IMG/VR virus record: IMGVR_UViG_3300010354_000375
Coordinates: 1 to 30,446 of that record
Source: a virus
Length of the DNA stretch: 30,446 nucleotides
Strand: one strand, 5' to 3'
Part shown: one piece after another, positions 14,123 to 21,745 of the stretch
How the letters are laid out: each line of letters starts with the position of its first letter
How positions within the stretch are numbered: the stretch's first letter is position 1
Notes under the pieces: generated by a model
Databases searched by the model: none
Seen by the model: the letters and a program-made list of their open reading frames with translations, nothing else
Told to the model about the DNA's origin: nothing
Translations under genes and position numbers: made by a program

Positions 14123-14701
14123 CTAAACCCTTGCCTGGTCTCGGTATTTGGGGCCTTTCATTTGCTCTACTACCGATTCCTCAACCTTGTCTTGAGAGAT
14201 TCCTGCTGCCAACCTAGCCAAGGCATAAGAATCGGCTGCGTTATCGTCGTTGAACTCTATACCCCACCTTTTATACATCTGTAGAAGCATCTCTTGCTTT
14301 TTTGCATTGCCCTTACCTGCTGCATACTTCTTTAAAGTCATTGGTGGAACCAGTACAGGAAATCTAACCTCATCATCAAAGTAGTCATAAATAGTAAGTT
14401 TTACAAGGGCAGATAGTTCTCCTAAAACCAAGGCTGAATGACTGGCAAGAACAGTTCCTTCCATTGCAATTTTTTCAATAGTGTGATTTTCTGATATGTA
14501 ATCAAAGTGGTCAAATAAAAACTGTCGTATATCCACGAGTCGTTCTATGCCAAAATACGGAGACTTGTATACCCAAGTGTGATACTGATTCGGGTCGGCA
14601 AGTGCGAGAGCAGTAAAAGCAAATCCAGTAAGAGATTGGTCAATTCCTATGGATACTAACTCTCCGTCTTTTAAATTTCCGTCAAAAGATTTTGTGGGCA
14701 T
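14123..14701 (-). CDS. RuvC-like Holliday junction resolvase
   Basis: This protein of about 192 residues has the RNase H-fold acidic residues of RuvC in order: Asp in VSIGIDQSLTGFA, Glu in KIAMEGTVLASHS, then a basic stretch AAGKGNAKKQEM and the C-terminal pair in NDDNAADSYALARLA. RuvC-type enzymes cut four-way DNA junctions symmetrically with two metal ions and resolve recombination and replication intermediates before packaging. The ATG at 14701 is preferred over a TTG at 14710. Both overlap the end of the dNMP kinase gene (20 or 29 bases). It lies with RecA and the Cas4-like nuclease in the same operon. Confidence 0.85.
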   Translation of the reverse strand: MPTKSFDGNLKDGELVSIGIDQSLTGFAFTALALADPNQYHTWVYKSPYFGIERLVDIRQFLFDHFDYISENHTIEKIAMEGTVLASHSALVLGELSALVKLTIYDYFDDEVRFPVLVPPMTLKKYAAGKGNAKKQEMLLQMYKRWGIEFNDDNAADSYALARLAAGISQDKVEESVVEQMKGPKYRDQARV

Positions 14702-15224
14702 CGCGACCAATCAACCTGGTTACGTACGCCTCAAGTTCTTCGAGGGTACCATTATTAGGAACATAGGCTTCAAAGTAAGCACCATCTAATTCAGTTTCTG
14801 AAATGTGGTTGTTTACAGGCCCTACACCCTCTCGTAGAACTCTCCAAACTCTTCCTTGTTCTTTTCGTATGAATTCTGCTTCATTTTTAAACCTAACATC
14901 TGAGACAACTACGTTATCCATATAATGGTTTATGTCTTTAAAGGCAGCCTTTATCCACACGTCTTCATCAATCAATTCTCTACCTGCAAGACCGACTTCT
15001 TGCAATAATCTACGAGTTTCTGTTCTTGATTTTGCTAATTCCCATCCAAATTCTTTAACTACTTCGTTTAACCTATGGCCACTTTCAAGAATAGGATTAA
15101 CTTTAGTTACAAATGAACGTATTGGGTCAGCGAAAGCACGTCGCTTAAATCCAAACTTTTCAACAAGGATTTTGGCAATCTCATCTTTGCCAGAACGAGC
15201 GTATCCCGATAACCCAATAATCAC
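14682..15224 (-). CDS. Deoxynucleoside monophosphate kinase (P-loop, phage type)
   Basis: This 180-residue protein has Walker A GYARSGKDE near the N-terminus and VVVSDVRFKNEAEFI in the middle, as in phage dNMP kinases of the T4 gene 1 type. These enzymes phosphorylate dNMPs to dNDPs so that nucleotides released from host DNA or made by RNR reach the triphosphate stage. The start is a GTG at 15224. AAGGAG sits six bases upstream and overlaps the end of the protease gene region. The role fits with NrdJ and PolA. Which dNMPs are used is not visible. Confidence 0.85.
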   Translation of the reverse strand: MIIGLSGYARSGKDEIAKILVEKFGFKRRAFADPIRSFVTKVNPILESGHRLNEVVKEFGWELAKSRTETRRLLQEVGLAGRELIDEDVWIKAAFKDINHYMDNVVVSDVRFKNEAEFIRKEQGRVWRVLREGVGPVNNHISETELDGAYFEAYVPNNGTLEELEAYVTRLIGRDAHKIF

Positions 15225-15234
15225 ATCTGTCTCC

Positions 15235-16119
15235 TTATGGAATTAGTACGTATCTTCCACTCAGCCACTGGTTAGATGCTGTAGTAGAACCTGACAAGAA
15301 ATAAGAATATGTCTCTGTAATTGTTGGACGCAAATTCTTCATCCACATTCCTGCAAATGCAGCAGTTGCATTAGATGTTCCAACAGAGAACTGTCGTGTC
15401 CCGTTCATTGCAGTGTGAAAGAAACGACCATTGGTGTAGAAGTCTGTTGAAGCACTCCCATTGCTGTACAGAGCAACGGTTGGAGTAGCCAACACATCCC
15501 AGCCTTTGCCAGTGTTTTTCACTTCAGGATTATCGGTTGCTCCCACAGAAATAGTCTCGTTAATACAGGCAGGGACCGCCATATTAGTTCTATTACTTTC
15601 ATTACCTGTTGATGCAATAACAGCCACGTTTGCTGTAGTCAGTGTTTTGATGTTATTAACTAGGTCAGGAGTTGCTCTACAGGCGCCGTTTACTTTACCT
15701 TGCGAGATGCTGACGGCCTTTATATTAAACTTAGAGTTATTGTTTACAACCCATTTTAATGCGGTTGTTATATCGTCGATTGTGTAAGCGCCTGCTCTAC
15801 CGTTTGTATTAAGACCGAGAATTCGAATCAATACAACTTTGGCATCGGGGTTCACTGATGTGAGAATTGAAAGCATCGTCGTACCGTGTGCAAATGCTGG
15901 AAGAGAGTTTGCAGCAACCGTGGCTGCCCCTGTGCCTTCTTGCAAGCGTGTGCCGTTTGGACATAACGCTACGGATACGATGCAAACCTCATGCACCACA
16001 TTGTTTGTAAATGACGACGTATTAAACCCAACATCAATAATTGCAACAGTCGGTGTATTTGCTTGTGCTGGTGCAGATAAACCTGCCAGCAATAAAACTA
16101 TAACCAATAACTTTTTCAT
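15235..16119 (-). CDS. Secreted subtilisin-like serine protease (S8 family)
   Basis: This 294-residue protein has a classical signal peptide (MKKLLVIVLLLAGLSAPAQA, likely cut after A20). The catalytic triad is complete: D29 in VAIIDVGFN, H78 in FAHGTT and S249 in VGTSNATAAFAG, with the oxyanion asparagine N173 in ASTGNES. Four cysteines (46, 53, 147, 185) could form disulfides after export. No propeptide is evident between signal and domain, since the Asp motif begins only eight residues after the cut site. The family cleaves peptide bonds and here would act outside the membrane or in the medium. It is coupled by an ATGA overlap to the coiled-coil gene, in the middle of replication genes, an odd place for a secreted enzyme. 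Confidence 0.92.
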   Translation of the reverse strand: MKKLLVIVLLLAGLSAPAQANTPTVAIIDVGFNTSSFTNNVVHEVCIVSVALCPNGTRLQEGTGAATVAANSLPAFAHGTTMLSILTSVNPDAKVVLIRILGLNTNGRAGAYTIDDITTALKWVVNNNSKFNIKAVSISQGKVNGACRATPDLVNNIKTLTTANVAVIASTGNESNRTNMAVPACINETISVGATDNPEVKNTGKGWDVLATPTVALYSNGSASTDFYTNGRFFHTAMNGTRQFSVGTSNATAAFAGMWMKNLRPTITETYSYFLSGSTTASNQWLSGRYVLIP

Positions 16120-16562
16120 ACGTATTCCCTCCTTGGCCCTCCAGCCGTTCTACGAGTTATTTCTCTTGAGACTAGGGTTATGTCCCTCTCCTGGTTTCCC
16201 AGCATCATCTCAAGAATCTTTCTCCGAGCATACCGTTCTTCAAAGATTTCTTCTAATTTCAATACATCTTCATCAGTTGCTATTTGAGCACGAATAAGAG
16301 TTACTTTGTCTCCTTTTGTTGCAGAACCCATTTTCTCTACCATAAGGCGGTTAGTCTTTAAATCTAACGCTCTTTGGGCGGCCCTTTCGGTTAATTGAGC
16401 CTCTGCAAGTTGTGAAGCAGTGTAGTCAGCCCATCCAGTAAGAATGGTAAAGAGTTCAGCCAACTGCTCACTACTTAAAGAAGTTATGTCTGGTGGTAAA
16501 GGAGTTAATGCATAAGTTGGTTTTGGAACTAACGCTGCTGGGTCTACGGAATCAAGTCGCAT
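16116..16562 (-). CDS. Helical (coiled-coil) protein beside the Cas4-like nuclease
   Basis: This 148-residue protein has a Pro-rich start (LVPKPTYALTPLPPD) followed by long charged helices, with SSEQLAELFTIL, TKGDKVTLIRAQ and a basic end EITRRTAGGPRRE. The pattern is that of a small helical accessory protein; I recall similar proteins beside Cas4-type exonucleases in actinophages. No enzyme motif is present. A recombination accessory or ssDNA-related role would suit the setting but is inference. It overlaps the nuclease gene by 19 bases at its start and the protease gene by ATGA at its end. Confidence 0.6.
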   Translation of the reverse strand: MRLDSVDPAALVPKPTYALTPLPPDITSLSSEQLAELFTILTGWADYTASQLAEAQLTERAAQRALDLKTNRLMVEKMGSATKGDKVTLIRAQIATDEDVLKLEEIFEERYARRKILEMMLGNQERDITLVSREITRRTAGGPRREYV

Positions 16563-17395
16563 TGCTTACATCCATCCTCTGAAACATTGCACTCAGGCAT
16601 CGTATCAGCCTCTACGGCATTCACTACTTTCCTTGCGGCATTAAAAACTCTTTCTACAATTTCAAAGTTTGCTTTAACCGTAAACTCTTTGTAATCCTGG
16701 TCTGCCTTAAGTTCGTAAATAAAAACTATTTCATTAGGGGCTTCATCTCCATACATACGTTTTGCCAGTTCTAAGTACATTTGACCCTGCAATAAATGGC
16801 TGTGAAATGGTCTACGGATGTTTTTCCACGCCTTGGTAAGGTCATGGTTTGCATCCATAAGTAGTTCAGGAGCCTCATATCTGAGAGTTCCAGCACCTAT
16901 AGATTTTATTTCTATAAGGCAGTCTTCTCCAAGGTCTTTTACCCAACCGTCCGTATGACCCGCGATACGCAAAGATTCGTCTCGTAGAGCAACTTCTCCG
17001 TACTCAAGGACATCGCAACCGCAAGTTGCGCATTCTTGTGGAGACAACCCAAAAGTAACGTTCTTGCAGTAAATGCAGTTGAATTTTCCGTATAGGTTGC
17101 CCATCTCGTAAAACCGATTCTGCCATTTTTCATGGATGGCATGTCCTTCATCAAAGATGTTCTGTAGTCGTAAAGAAGGTTTTTCTTGTTTCTTTTTACC
17201 GCCCTTTAAAAGGTAAAAGGCATACTTGTGACACCAATCAGACTTAATAATCTCAGATGGGTGTAGAACATCTGTTCTACGGTCAGACTCTGGTCTTCGC
17301 ATTAGATGACGTTCAATATCACCAAGAAGCCGTGTCTCAGTTTTTTTGGCATCAAGAAATCTCTTCAGTTCCCACGAACTTTGAACAGGCATCAC
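16544..17395 (-). CDS. Cas4/RecB-type PD-(D/E)XK exonuclease
   Basis: This 283-residue protein carries PD-(D/E)XK core elements: an early acidic helix region with FDEGHAIHEKW, then GHTDGWV with the metal-binding Asp, and CLIEIKS with the E-x-K, followed by HLLQGQMYLEL (motif with Q). An early Cys in SDWCHK and a final cluster with C-x6-C-x2-C are placed as in Cas4, where four cysteines hold an iron-sulfur cluster. An extra zinc-ribbon-like insertion, CIYC ... CATCGC at about 107-130, is present. Phage Cas4 relatives act as DNA exonucleases in recombination. No CRISPR array or other cas gene is in the window, so the name denotes family only. Confidence 0.85.
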   Translation of the reverse strand: MMPVQSSWELKRFLDAKKTETRLLGDIERHLMRRPESDRRTDVLHPSEIIKSDWCHKYAFYLLKGGKKKQEKPSLRLQNIFDEGHAIHEKWQNRFYEMGNLYGKFNCIYCKNVTFGLSPQECATCGCDVLEYGEVALRDESLRIAGHTDGWVKDLGEDCLIEIKSIGAGTLRYEAPELLMDANHDLTKAWKNIRRPFHSHLLQGQMYLELAKRMYGDEAPNEIVFIYELKADQDYKEFTVKANFEIVERVFNAARKVVNAVEADTMPECNVSEDGCKQCDLIP

Positions 17396-17709
17396 ATTTC
17401 CTTACTGAATATAAATTCTTTGAGGGTCATTTTCTTTTTGTATTTCTTTTGCCACTTTCTTATGAGAGCGTTCCTCTCACGGTGAGACAAACCTCCCCAT
17501 ATTCCGTGCGGTTCATCTCGTGAGACCGCATCCCATAAACACTCTGTTTTAACTGGACAGTGGTTCTTTCCAGTCTCACCAAAACAGAATGCTTTTGCTT
17601 GTTCAGCAATAACTTTGTATTGGTTCTTATCTCTTGGCGGATAAAAAAGGTCGGTGTCTGCTCCCGAACATCGGGCTTGATACCGCCAAGCGTACTCTGG
17701 TTCATCCAT
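17392..17709 (-). CDS. WhiB-family iron-sulfur regulator with an unusual cysteine spacing
   Basis: This 105-residue protein is of the WhiB family, which is confined to actinobacteria and their phages. It binds a 4Fe-4S cluster and acts with the primary sigma factor. Cysteines are C14 (RCSGADTDLFYPP), C42, C51 and C57 (HCPVKTEC), followed by the turn GIWGG at 69-73 and a basic C-terminal helix (RKWQKKYKKK). The normal C-x2-C-x5-C arrangement is here C-x8-C-x5-C, with six extra residues around FGETGKNH, in frame. Whether the cluster still forms is an open question. The gene overlaps the Cas4-like gene by four bases, so it is made with the recombination proteins. Confidence 0.93.
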   Translation of the reverse strand: MDEPEYAWRYQARCSGADTDLFYPPRDKNQYKVIAEQAKAFCFGETGKNHCPVKTECLWDAVSRDEPHGIWGGLSHRERNALIRKWQKKYKKKMTLKEFIFSKEM

Positions 17710-17712
17710 GTA

Positions 17713-18030
17713 TTAGGCATCCTTTAGTTTCTCCCTCATCTCGATAAAGTCATCCTCGGTAAGAATGACATAGTTCTCTCCATCAAGATGAATACCAAAT
17801 ACTGGCATTCGTCCTTCAAGGATTGCCTCTCTAACGTTTTTCTTTACTGCTTCGGACTTTAAAGTAAACTGCTTTTTACCAGTCCACTTATGCTCAATCA
17901 ATAGGTCAGTTGACCGAACATCGCCCTTTCTTGCCCAAAGAGCCCCAGATGCAGCGTTACGTTTTCCACCAATTTTTTTGGCCAAACGTTTTTCGTGCTT
18001 CTGAGACTCCTTTTGCCCTTTACTCCTCAA
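17713..18030 (-). CDS. Small PD-(D/E)XK endonuclease, resolvase-like
   Basis: This 105-residue protein has a basic N-terminus, GGKRNAASGALWARKGD, then RSTDLLIEHKWTGKKQFTLK, which places Asp, E-x-K and a following Lys as in small archaeal- and phage-type Holliday junction resolvases or related nicking nucleases. The strand VFGIHLDGENYVIL follows. It probably cuts branched or damaged phage DNA. With the RuvC-like protein it gives the phage two different resolvase-like enzymes. The gene sits between the small Cys protein (11-base overlap) and WhiB (3 bases apart). Confidence 0.7.
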   Translation of the reverse strand: MRSKGQKESQKHEKRLAKKIGGKRNAASGALWARKGDVRSTDLLIEHKWTGKKQFTLKSEAVKKNVREAILEGRMPVFGIHLDGENYVILTEDDFIEMREKLKDA

Positions 18031-18265
18031 GTTGTATTTTGCCTTCCTCGTACCCCGTAAGCAACTTAGGTACTATGTAAAACAGAGTCTCTCTCCAAAA
18101 ACAACGGTTACAACCGCAGAATGGCTCTCCAGAAACTGTTTCAGTTATCTCTTCTTCTGTTCCTTCGTAGATGGCTTCAAAAAGCATGTCGGTATAACCC
18201 TCTACTCCACGCTCTAATTCCTCTGCCCATTGTTGGTCGATAATTTCAAATCCGTTACTCATCAT
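18020..18265 (-). CDS. Small protein with CGCNRC motif
   Basis: This is an 81-residue protein. The open frame runs up to 18412, but that part lies within recA. Tandem ATGs at 18263-18265 and 18260-18262 overlap the recA stop and follow GGTGGGTG, so I start here (MMSNGFEIIDQQW). The protein is acidic and helical, with FCGCNRCFW near residues 47-55 that could bind zinc or act as a redox site. It has no recognised family. It follows recA directly, suggesting a recombination-linked role (inference). Confidence 0.6.
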   Translation of the reverse strand: MMSNGFEIIDQQWAEELERGVEGYTDMLFEAIYEGTEEEITETVSGEPFCGCNRCFWRETLFYIVPKLLTGYEEGKIQLEE

Positions 18266-19301
18266 CACCCACCACAATGGAGTCTGTTGACTCAAGGACA
18301 GCCTTCTCAAGTTCTTCCTTGAGGTCAATCTCGCTACGGAGGCTATCAATGACGGGTTCAATTCCCTGCCATTTTCTTTCGCCATAGTAATACCACCCAC
18401 CCTTACGCTCAATCAATCCCTTTACCACTGCAAGAGAAGCAATCTCTTTGGCAAAGTCGTACTCTCCTGGAATACAAGGTCCACCATCTGCAAAATAAAA
18501 ATCAAAATACGCGACTCTTTGTGGGGGCGCAGTTTTGTTTTTTAAAGTTCTTACTTTGATTCGCTGTCCAATACGGACTTTATTATTACCAGAACCAAGT
18601 TCAATCCATTCATCTCTGCGAATTTCGCAACGAGTAAAGAATGCGTAATTCTTTCCCTCACCACCAGGAGTGGTGCGTGGGTCTCCGTGCATCACACCAA
18701 TCTTCATTCGATATTGATTGATGACAATACCGAGAACGGGACGTTCTGCCTCTACAAGGCTTCTCTTCATTGCTGTACCGACAACACGAAAGAACTTGTT
18801 AGTAAGAAGTGCGCCCTTTCCAACTGTCATTTCGTCCATGTTCTTTTCCAACTCAGGAGAAGGAGAGAGGGCTGGAAGAGAGTCGATGACAATGGCGTCT
18901 ACAGACTTGGATTCAGCAAATGCAATTACTGCATCATAAGCCTCTTCCATAACGCTTGTTTCAACAACTATAACTCTGCTGGTATCAACTCCACACATTT
19001 TTGCGTAGTCAGGAACCCAAGCCTCTGCTGCAACCCAGACGGTTGTGAAGTTAGGGTCCTTTACTTGATTAGCAGCAATTGCTTTTAGAGCAACGGCTGT
19101 TTTACCATGAGATGGCTCTCCAATTAATTCATTCCATTGGTTACCAGGAAACCCGCCACCCAAAACATAATCAAGAGTTGTAGAACCACTGGTAAACCTA
19201 GGTACAAGGTCAGTACGAATATCACTGGCAAATACAACGACGCCATCACCAAACTTTTTGTTAAGTTGAGCAACGATTTTTTTGGCCTCATCAGTTATCA
19301 T
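18255..19301 (-). CDS. recA: RecA-family recombinase
   Basis: This 348-residue protein is the normal RecA size. Walker A is GEPSHGKTA (61-69), with His in place of the more common Ser. Walker B is DAIVIDSLPAL. The region NQYRMKIGVMHGDPRTTPGG matches the conserved loop before DNA-binding loop L2. RecA forms filaments on ssDNA and catalyses strand exchange. Its C-terminus is acidic, as in other RecA proteins. In the operon it stands between the polymerase-side zinc-ribbon gene (4-base overlap) and the nuclease genes, consistent with recombination-dependent replication. Sequence divergence from bacterial RecA indicates a phage lineage rather than a recent host pickup. Confidence 0.9.
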   Translation of the reverse strand: MITDEAKKIVAQLNKKFGDGVVVFASDIRTDLVPRFTSGSTTLDYVLGGGFPGNQWNELIGEPSHGKTAVALKAIAANQVKDPNFTTVWVAAEAWVPDYAKMCGVDTSRVIVVETSVMEEAYDAVIAFAESKSVDAIVIDSLPALSPSPELEKNMDEMTVGKGALLTNKFFRVVGTAMKRSLVEAERPVLGIVINQYRMKIGVMHGDPRTTPGGEGKNYAFFTRCEIRRDEWIELGSGNNKVRIGQRIKVRTLKNKTAPPQRVAYFDFYFADGGPCIPGEYDFAKEIASLAVVKGLIERKGGWYYYGERKWQGIEPVIDSLRSEIDLKEELEKAVLESTDSIVVGDDE

Positions 19302-19678
19302 CCATCTACCCTTCCAATTATTTGTTGTGGATTAAAGTTATTGATTGTGTCGTTTCCTCTTGCATCTTTTGTAGCCCCCTCCACTTTTGCACCAGTAAGA
19401 GAGCCGTATTTGCTACCTGACTGTTCCAACGGATATCCGCAATCGTAGCAACGTAACTTTGCACCAGCCACACTCATATAGTTATTTGATGAACAGTTAG
19501 GACATGACTGAGTTTGACTAGCACTCTGTGCTTTAGACACTGCGGTGTGAATTTGAGGTTGTGGCGGAACATATTGTGTCATCGGCTGTTGAGACGGGGG
19601 CATCGGCATATTGGTAGGACGCTGTTGCTGTGCGGGCTGTTGTCCCAGTTTATTTGCCCACCAGTTTGCATTACTCAT
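19298..19678 (-). CDS. Pro/Gln-rich protein with C-terminal zinc ribbon
   Basis: This is a 126-residue protein. The ATG at 19676-19678 forms an ATGA overlap with the polA stop and follows GGGGAGAAG, so it is preferred over a start 15 bases upstream. It opens MSNANWWANKLG, then a Pro/Gln/Met-rich, likely unfolded linker to about residue 60. A ribbon CPNC ... CYDCGYP follows at about 66-90, and a polar tail. An N-terminal binding peptide tethered to a zinc ribbon suggests an adaptor, for example between polymerase and RecA, its flanking genes. This is inference. Confidence 0.65.
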   Translation of the reverse strand: MSNANWWANKLGQQPAQQQRPTNMPMPPSQQPMTQYVPPQPQIHTAVSKAQSASQTQSCPNCSSNNYMSVAGAKLRCYDCGYPLEQSGSKYGSLTGAKVEGATKDARGNDTINNFNPQQIIGRVDG

Positions 19679-21678
19679 TTGGCTTCTCCCCATCTATCTA
19701 CTATTTTTGCTTCCGCAATAAGTGGAACTGTTATCTCTGGAAGTTTGATTCCTTCCATAGACTCACGAATTGCTTCTGCTACATCTTCTGCTAAATCTTC
19801 ACGAGCAACAGTAACCAACTCATCGTGCACGGTCAAAATGACGTTAGCCCCAGGCTCATCTACAAAACAAGAGTGAGCCCTAACAATGGCTAGTTTCATG
19901 ATGTCTGCTGCAGAGCCTTGAATAACGGTATTAAAGGCCTGTCTTTCTGCTCTTGACTTTAACCCCTGGTCTCTAGACTTTAAATCAGGGATATATCTGC
20001 GACGACCAAATAGGGTTGACACAAAGGGTGTAGGTGTCTGAGCAGCAGCCATACGGATAACTCGTGCTCGATACTTTGATATGTCACTAAACTGTTTGCT
20101 AAAACGGTCTAATAAATCCTTAGCGTCTTTTACAGTACAGCCGATGCTCTGAGCAATCTTTTCTGGGCCAACACCATACGCAATAGAAAGAACTAAAACC
20201 TTCCCAGCCTTACGGTCTACACCCATAGTGTCACCTATAGTCGTGTAGATATCTCCGCCTTCTAAATAGTTGTTAACCATAATTGGGTCACCAGAAAAGG
20301 CTGCAATAATACGTGGTTCAATTTGAGAGTAGTCTGCTACAACTAATTTATAACCAGATGGAGCAATAAACATGTCACGAATTAGTTTTCCGTAGTCCCC
20401 TCCACTAGGAATGTTCTGTAAATTCGGGTCACTACTGGAAAAACGCCCCGTTTCTGCTCCGTGTGGTTTGAAGTTTGTGTGTACTTTGCCGTTTATTAAA
20501 AGCGATTTTTTTTCAATAACTTTTGTTTTGCCCATAACTGTGTGGGTTACTTCTCCACCGAGATACGGCATTACATAGGTTGTCATTAACTTATTTAAGT
20601 CTTGATATTCAAGGATGGCATCTACTAGTTCGTCTTTGCTTCTGTAAAACTCAAGCGCATCAGATGAAACTGAATAGTGCTGTATTCCCAGTTTCATAGG
20701 AGCAGTAGCAGCAACCTCTTGACCCTTAGTTGTAAGAGCAATTTTAATTCGTAGGTTTGGCTTTATTCCTCTACCGCCATCTTCTTTTGAAGAAAATAAC
20801 AACTTCTGCTTTTCTTGAACAGAGTTCATAGCAAAGGGCTTGCCTACTAACTTCCAAGCCTTGGCCTTTGCGTCATCAATATCCTTTTCAAGACGTTTCT
20901 TTAACTTTGTAAGTTCAACAACATCAATGTTTGCACCAGTGAGTTCCATATCACACAGCGCTGCTAATACGTCCATCTCAAGATTCCATACACGACTTAA
21001 CTCACCTTCAAGTTTTGGTTTGTAAGCCTGATACAAAGCATAAGTTGCTTTTGCGTCTAAACCAGAGTAATTAGCGACGTCGCTAAAAGAATGGACCTCT
21101 ACCTGTGCTCCAACGCCCTTCTCAACAGTGATTCCTAGTTCTCTCTTAGCACAATCAGCAAGACCAAGATACCCACGTTGTCTATTGTCAATAATGAACC
21201 CAGCCATCATCGTGTCAAAAAATGGTTTAGTAGGAACTACGCCACGGTAATACTTTGCAATTGACTTTAAATCAAACTTTACATTGTGGCCTATCTTTAA
21301 TTTGTTACTAAAAAATAGAGGCTTTAAAGCCTTGAATACATCTCCTGGCAAAAGTTGTTCAGGAGCAGGACCAAATACAGGTTTCCATTTTGCTTGGTTT
21401 TTTGAATAATCAGTTTCTTTTAACTCTTTTCCTGCAGCAAGTTTTCTTTGACCACTGAGTAAGAGTTCTTTATCCCAGTTAAGAAACTCTCCATTTGGAT
21501 GTCCCATAGGAATTACATCAACACGACTATCCGTTGCTAGTGATATCCAAAGAACATCATTTACTACAGGCTGAATACGGTTTTCGCCTACAGACTCAAT
21601 ATCAAAAGCAAAAGCGTCTACACGTTGGTAGTGCCTGACTAACTCTTCAAGTTGTTCTTTTGTTGTAATAATATTCAT
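19675..21678 (-). CDS. polA: Family A DNA polymerase with 3'-5' exonuclease domain
   Basis: This 667-residue protein is the replicative polymerase candidate. The proofreading domain has FDIES (D26, E28), GHNVKFDLKS and YSGLDAKATY. Polymerase motif A is DYSQIEPRI (D449), motif B is R489-x3-K493 ... Y501, and motif C is VHDE (D619). No 5'-3' nuclease domain precedes it, as is usual for phage PolA. At the position equal to E. coli Phe762 the residue is Leu497 (VLVLSIAYG). Surveys of aquatic viral PolA link Leu at this site to temperate or slower-replicating phages, which fits the integrase here. GAGAGGG lies four bases before the ATG, after a strong hairpin. Confidence 0.96.
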   Translation of the reverse strand: MNIITTKEQLEELVRHYQRVDAFAFDIESVGENRIQPVVNDVLWISLATDSRVDVIPMGHPNGEFLNWDKELLLSGQRKLAAGKELKETDYSKNQAKWKPVFGPAPEQLLPGDVFKALKPLFFSNKLKIGHNVKFDLKSIAKYYRGVVPTKPFFDTMMAGFIIDNRQRGYLGLADCAKRELGITVEKGVGAQVEVHSFSDVANYSGLDAKATYALYQAYKPKLEGELSRVWNLEMDVLAALCDMELTGANIDVVELTKLKKRLEKDIDDAKAKAWKLVGKPFAMNSVQEKQKLLFSSKEDGGRGIKPNLRIKIALTTKGQEVAATAPMKLGIQHYSVSSDALEFYRSKDELVDAILEYQDLNKLMTTYVMPYLGGEVTHTVMGKTKVIEKKSLLINGKVHTNFKPHGAETGRFSSSDPNLQNIPSGGDYGKLIRDMFIAPSGYKLVVADYSQIEPRIIAAFSGDPIMVNNYLEGGDIYTTIGDTMGVDRKAGKVLVLSIAYGVGPEKIAQSIGCTVKDAKDLLDRFSKQFSDISKYRARVIRMAAAQTPTPFVSTLFGRRRYIPDLKSRDQGLKSRAERQAFNTVIQGSAADIMKLAIVRAHSCFVDEPGANVILTVHDELVTVAREDLAEDVAEAIRESMEGIKLPEITVPLIAEAKIVDRWGEAK

Positions 21679-21682
21679 AAAA

Positions 21683-21733
21683 CCCTCTCTTAAAAGTGAG
21701 AGAGCCTGAAATGGAGGTAACAGGCTCTCCCAC
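21683..21733 (-). promoter_or_regulatory. Terminator- or attenuator-like hairpin before polA
   Basis: On the minus-strand mRNA a 13-base stem with one mismatch forms between complements of 21721-21733 and 21696-21708, with a 12-base loop, followed by TTTT. It lies between the ssDNA-binding-like gene and polA and resembles a terminator with a short T-run. The CTCTCT in its downstream arm could instead pair with AGAGAG of the polA ribosome binding site (21683-21690), an alternative structure that would hide that site. Both structures cannot form together. Confidence 0.55.
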
Positions 21734-21745
21734 GTGTGGAAACTA

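Noticed and set aside
16544-17395. Cas4-family gene as a sign of a CRISPR-Cas locus
   Set aside because: No repeat-spacer array and no other cas gene is present; the gene sits among phage recombination genes where stand-alone Cas4 relatives are common.
17392-17709. Frameshift explaining the altered WhiB cysteine spacing
   Set aside because: The extra 18 bases keep the frame, and both flanks align with the family, so it is an insertion rather than a frame error.
18265-18412. N-terminal extension of the CGCNRC protein inside recA
   Set aside because: The tandem ATG overlapping the recA stop fits the junction style; the extension only mirrors recA coding sequence.
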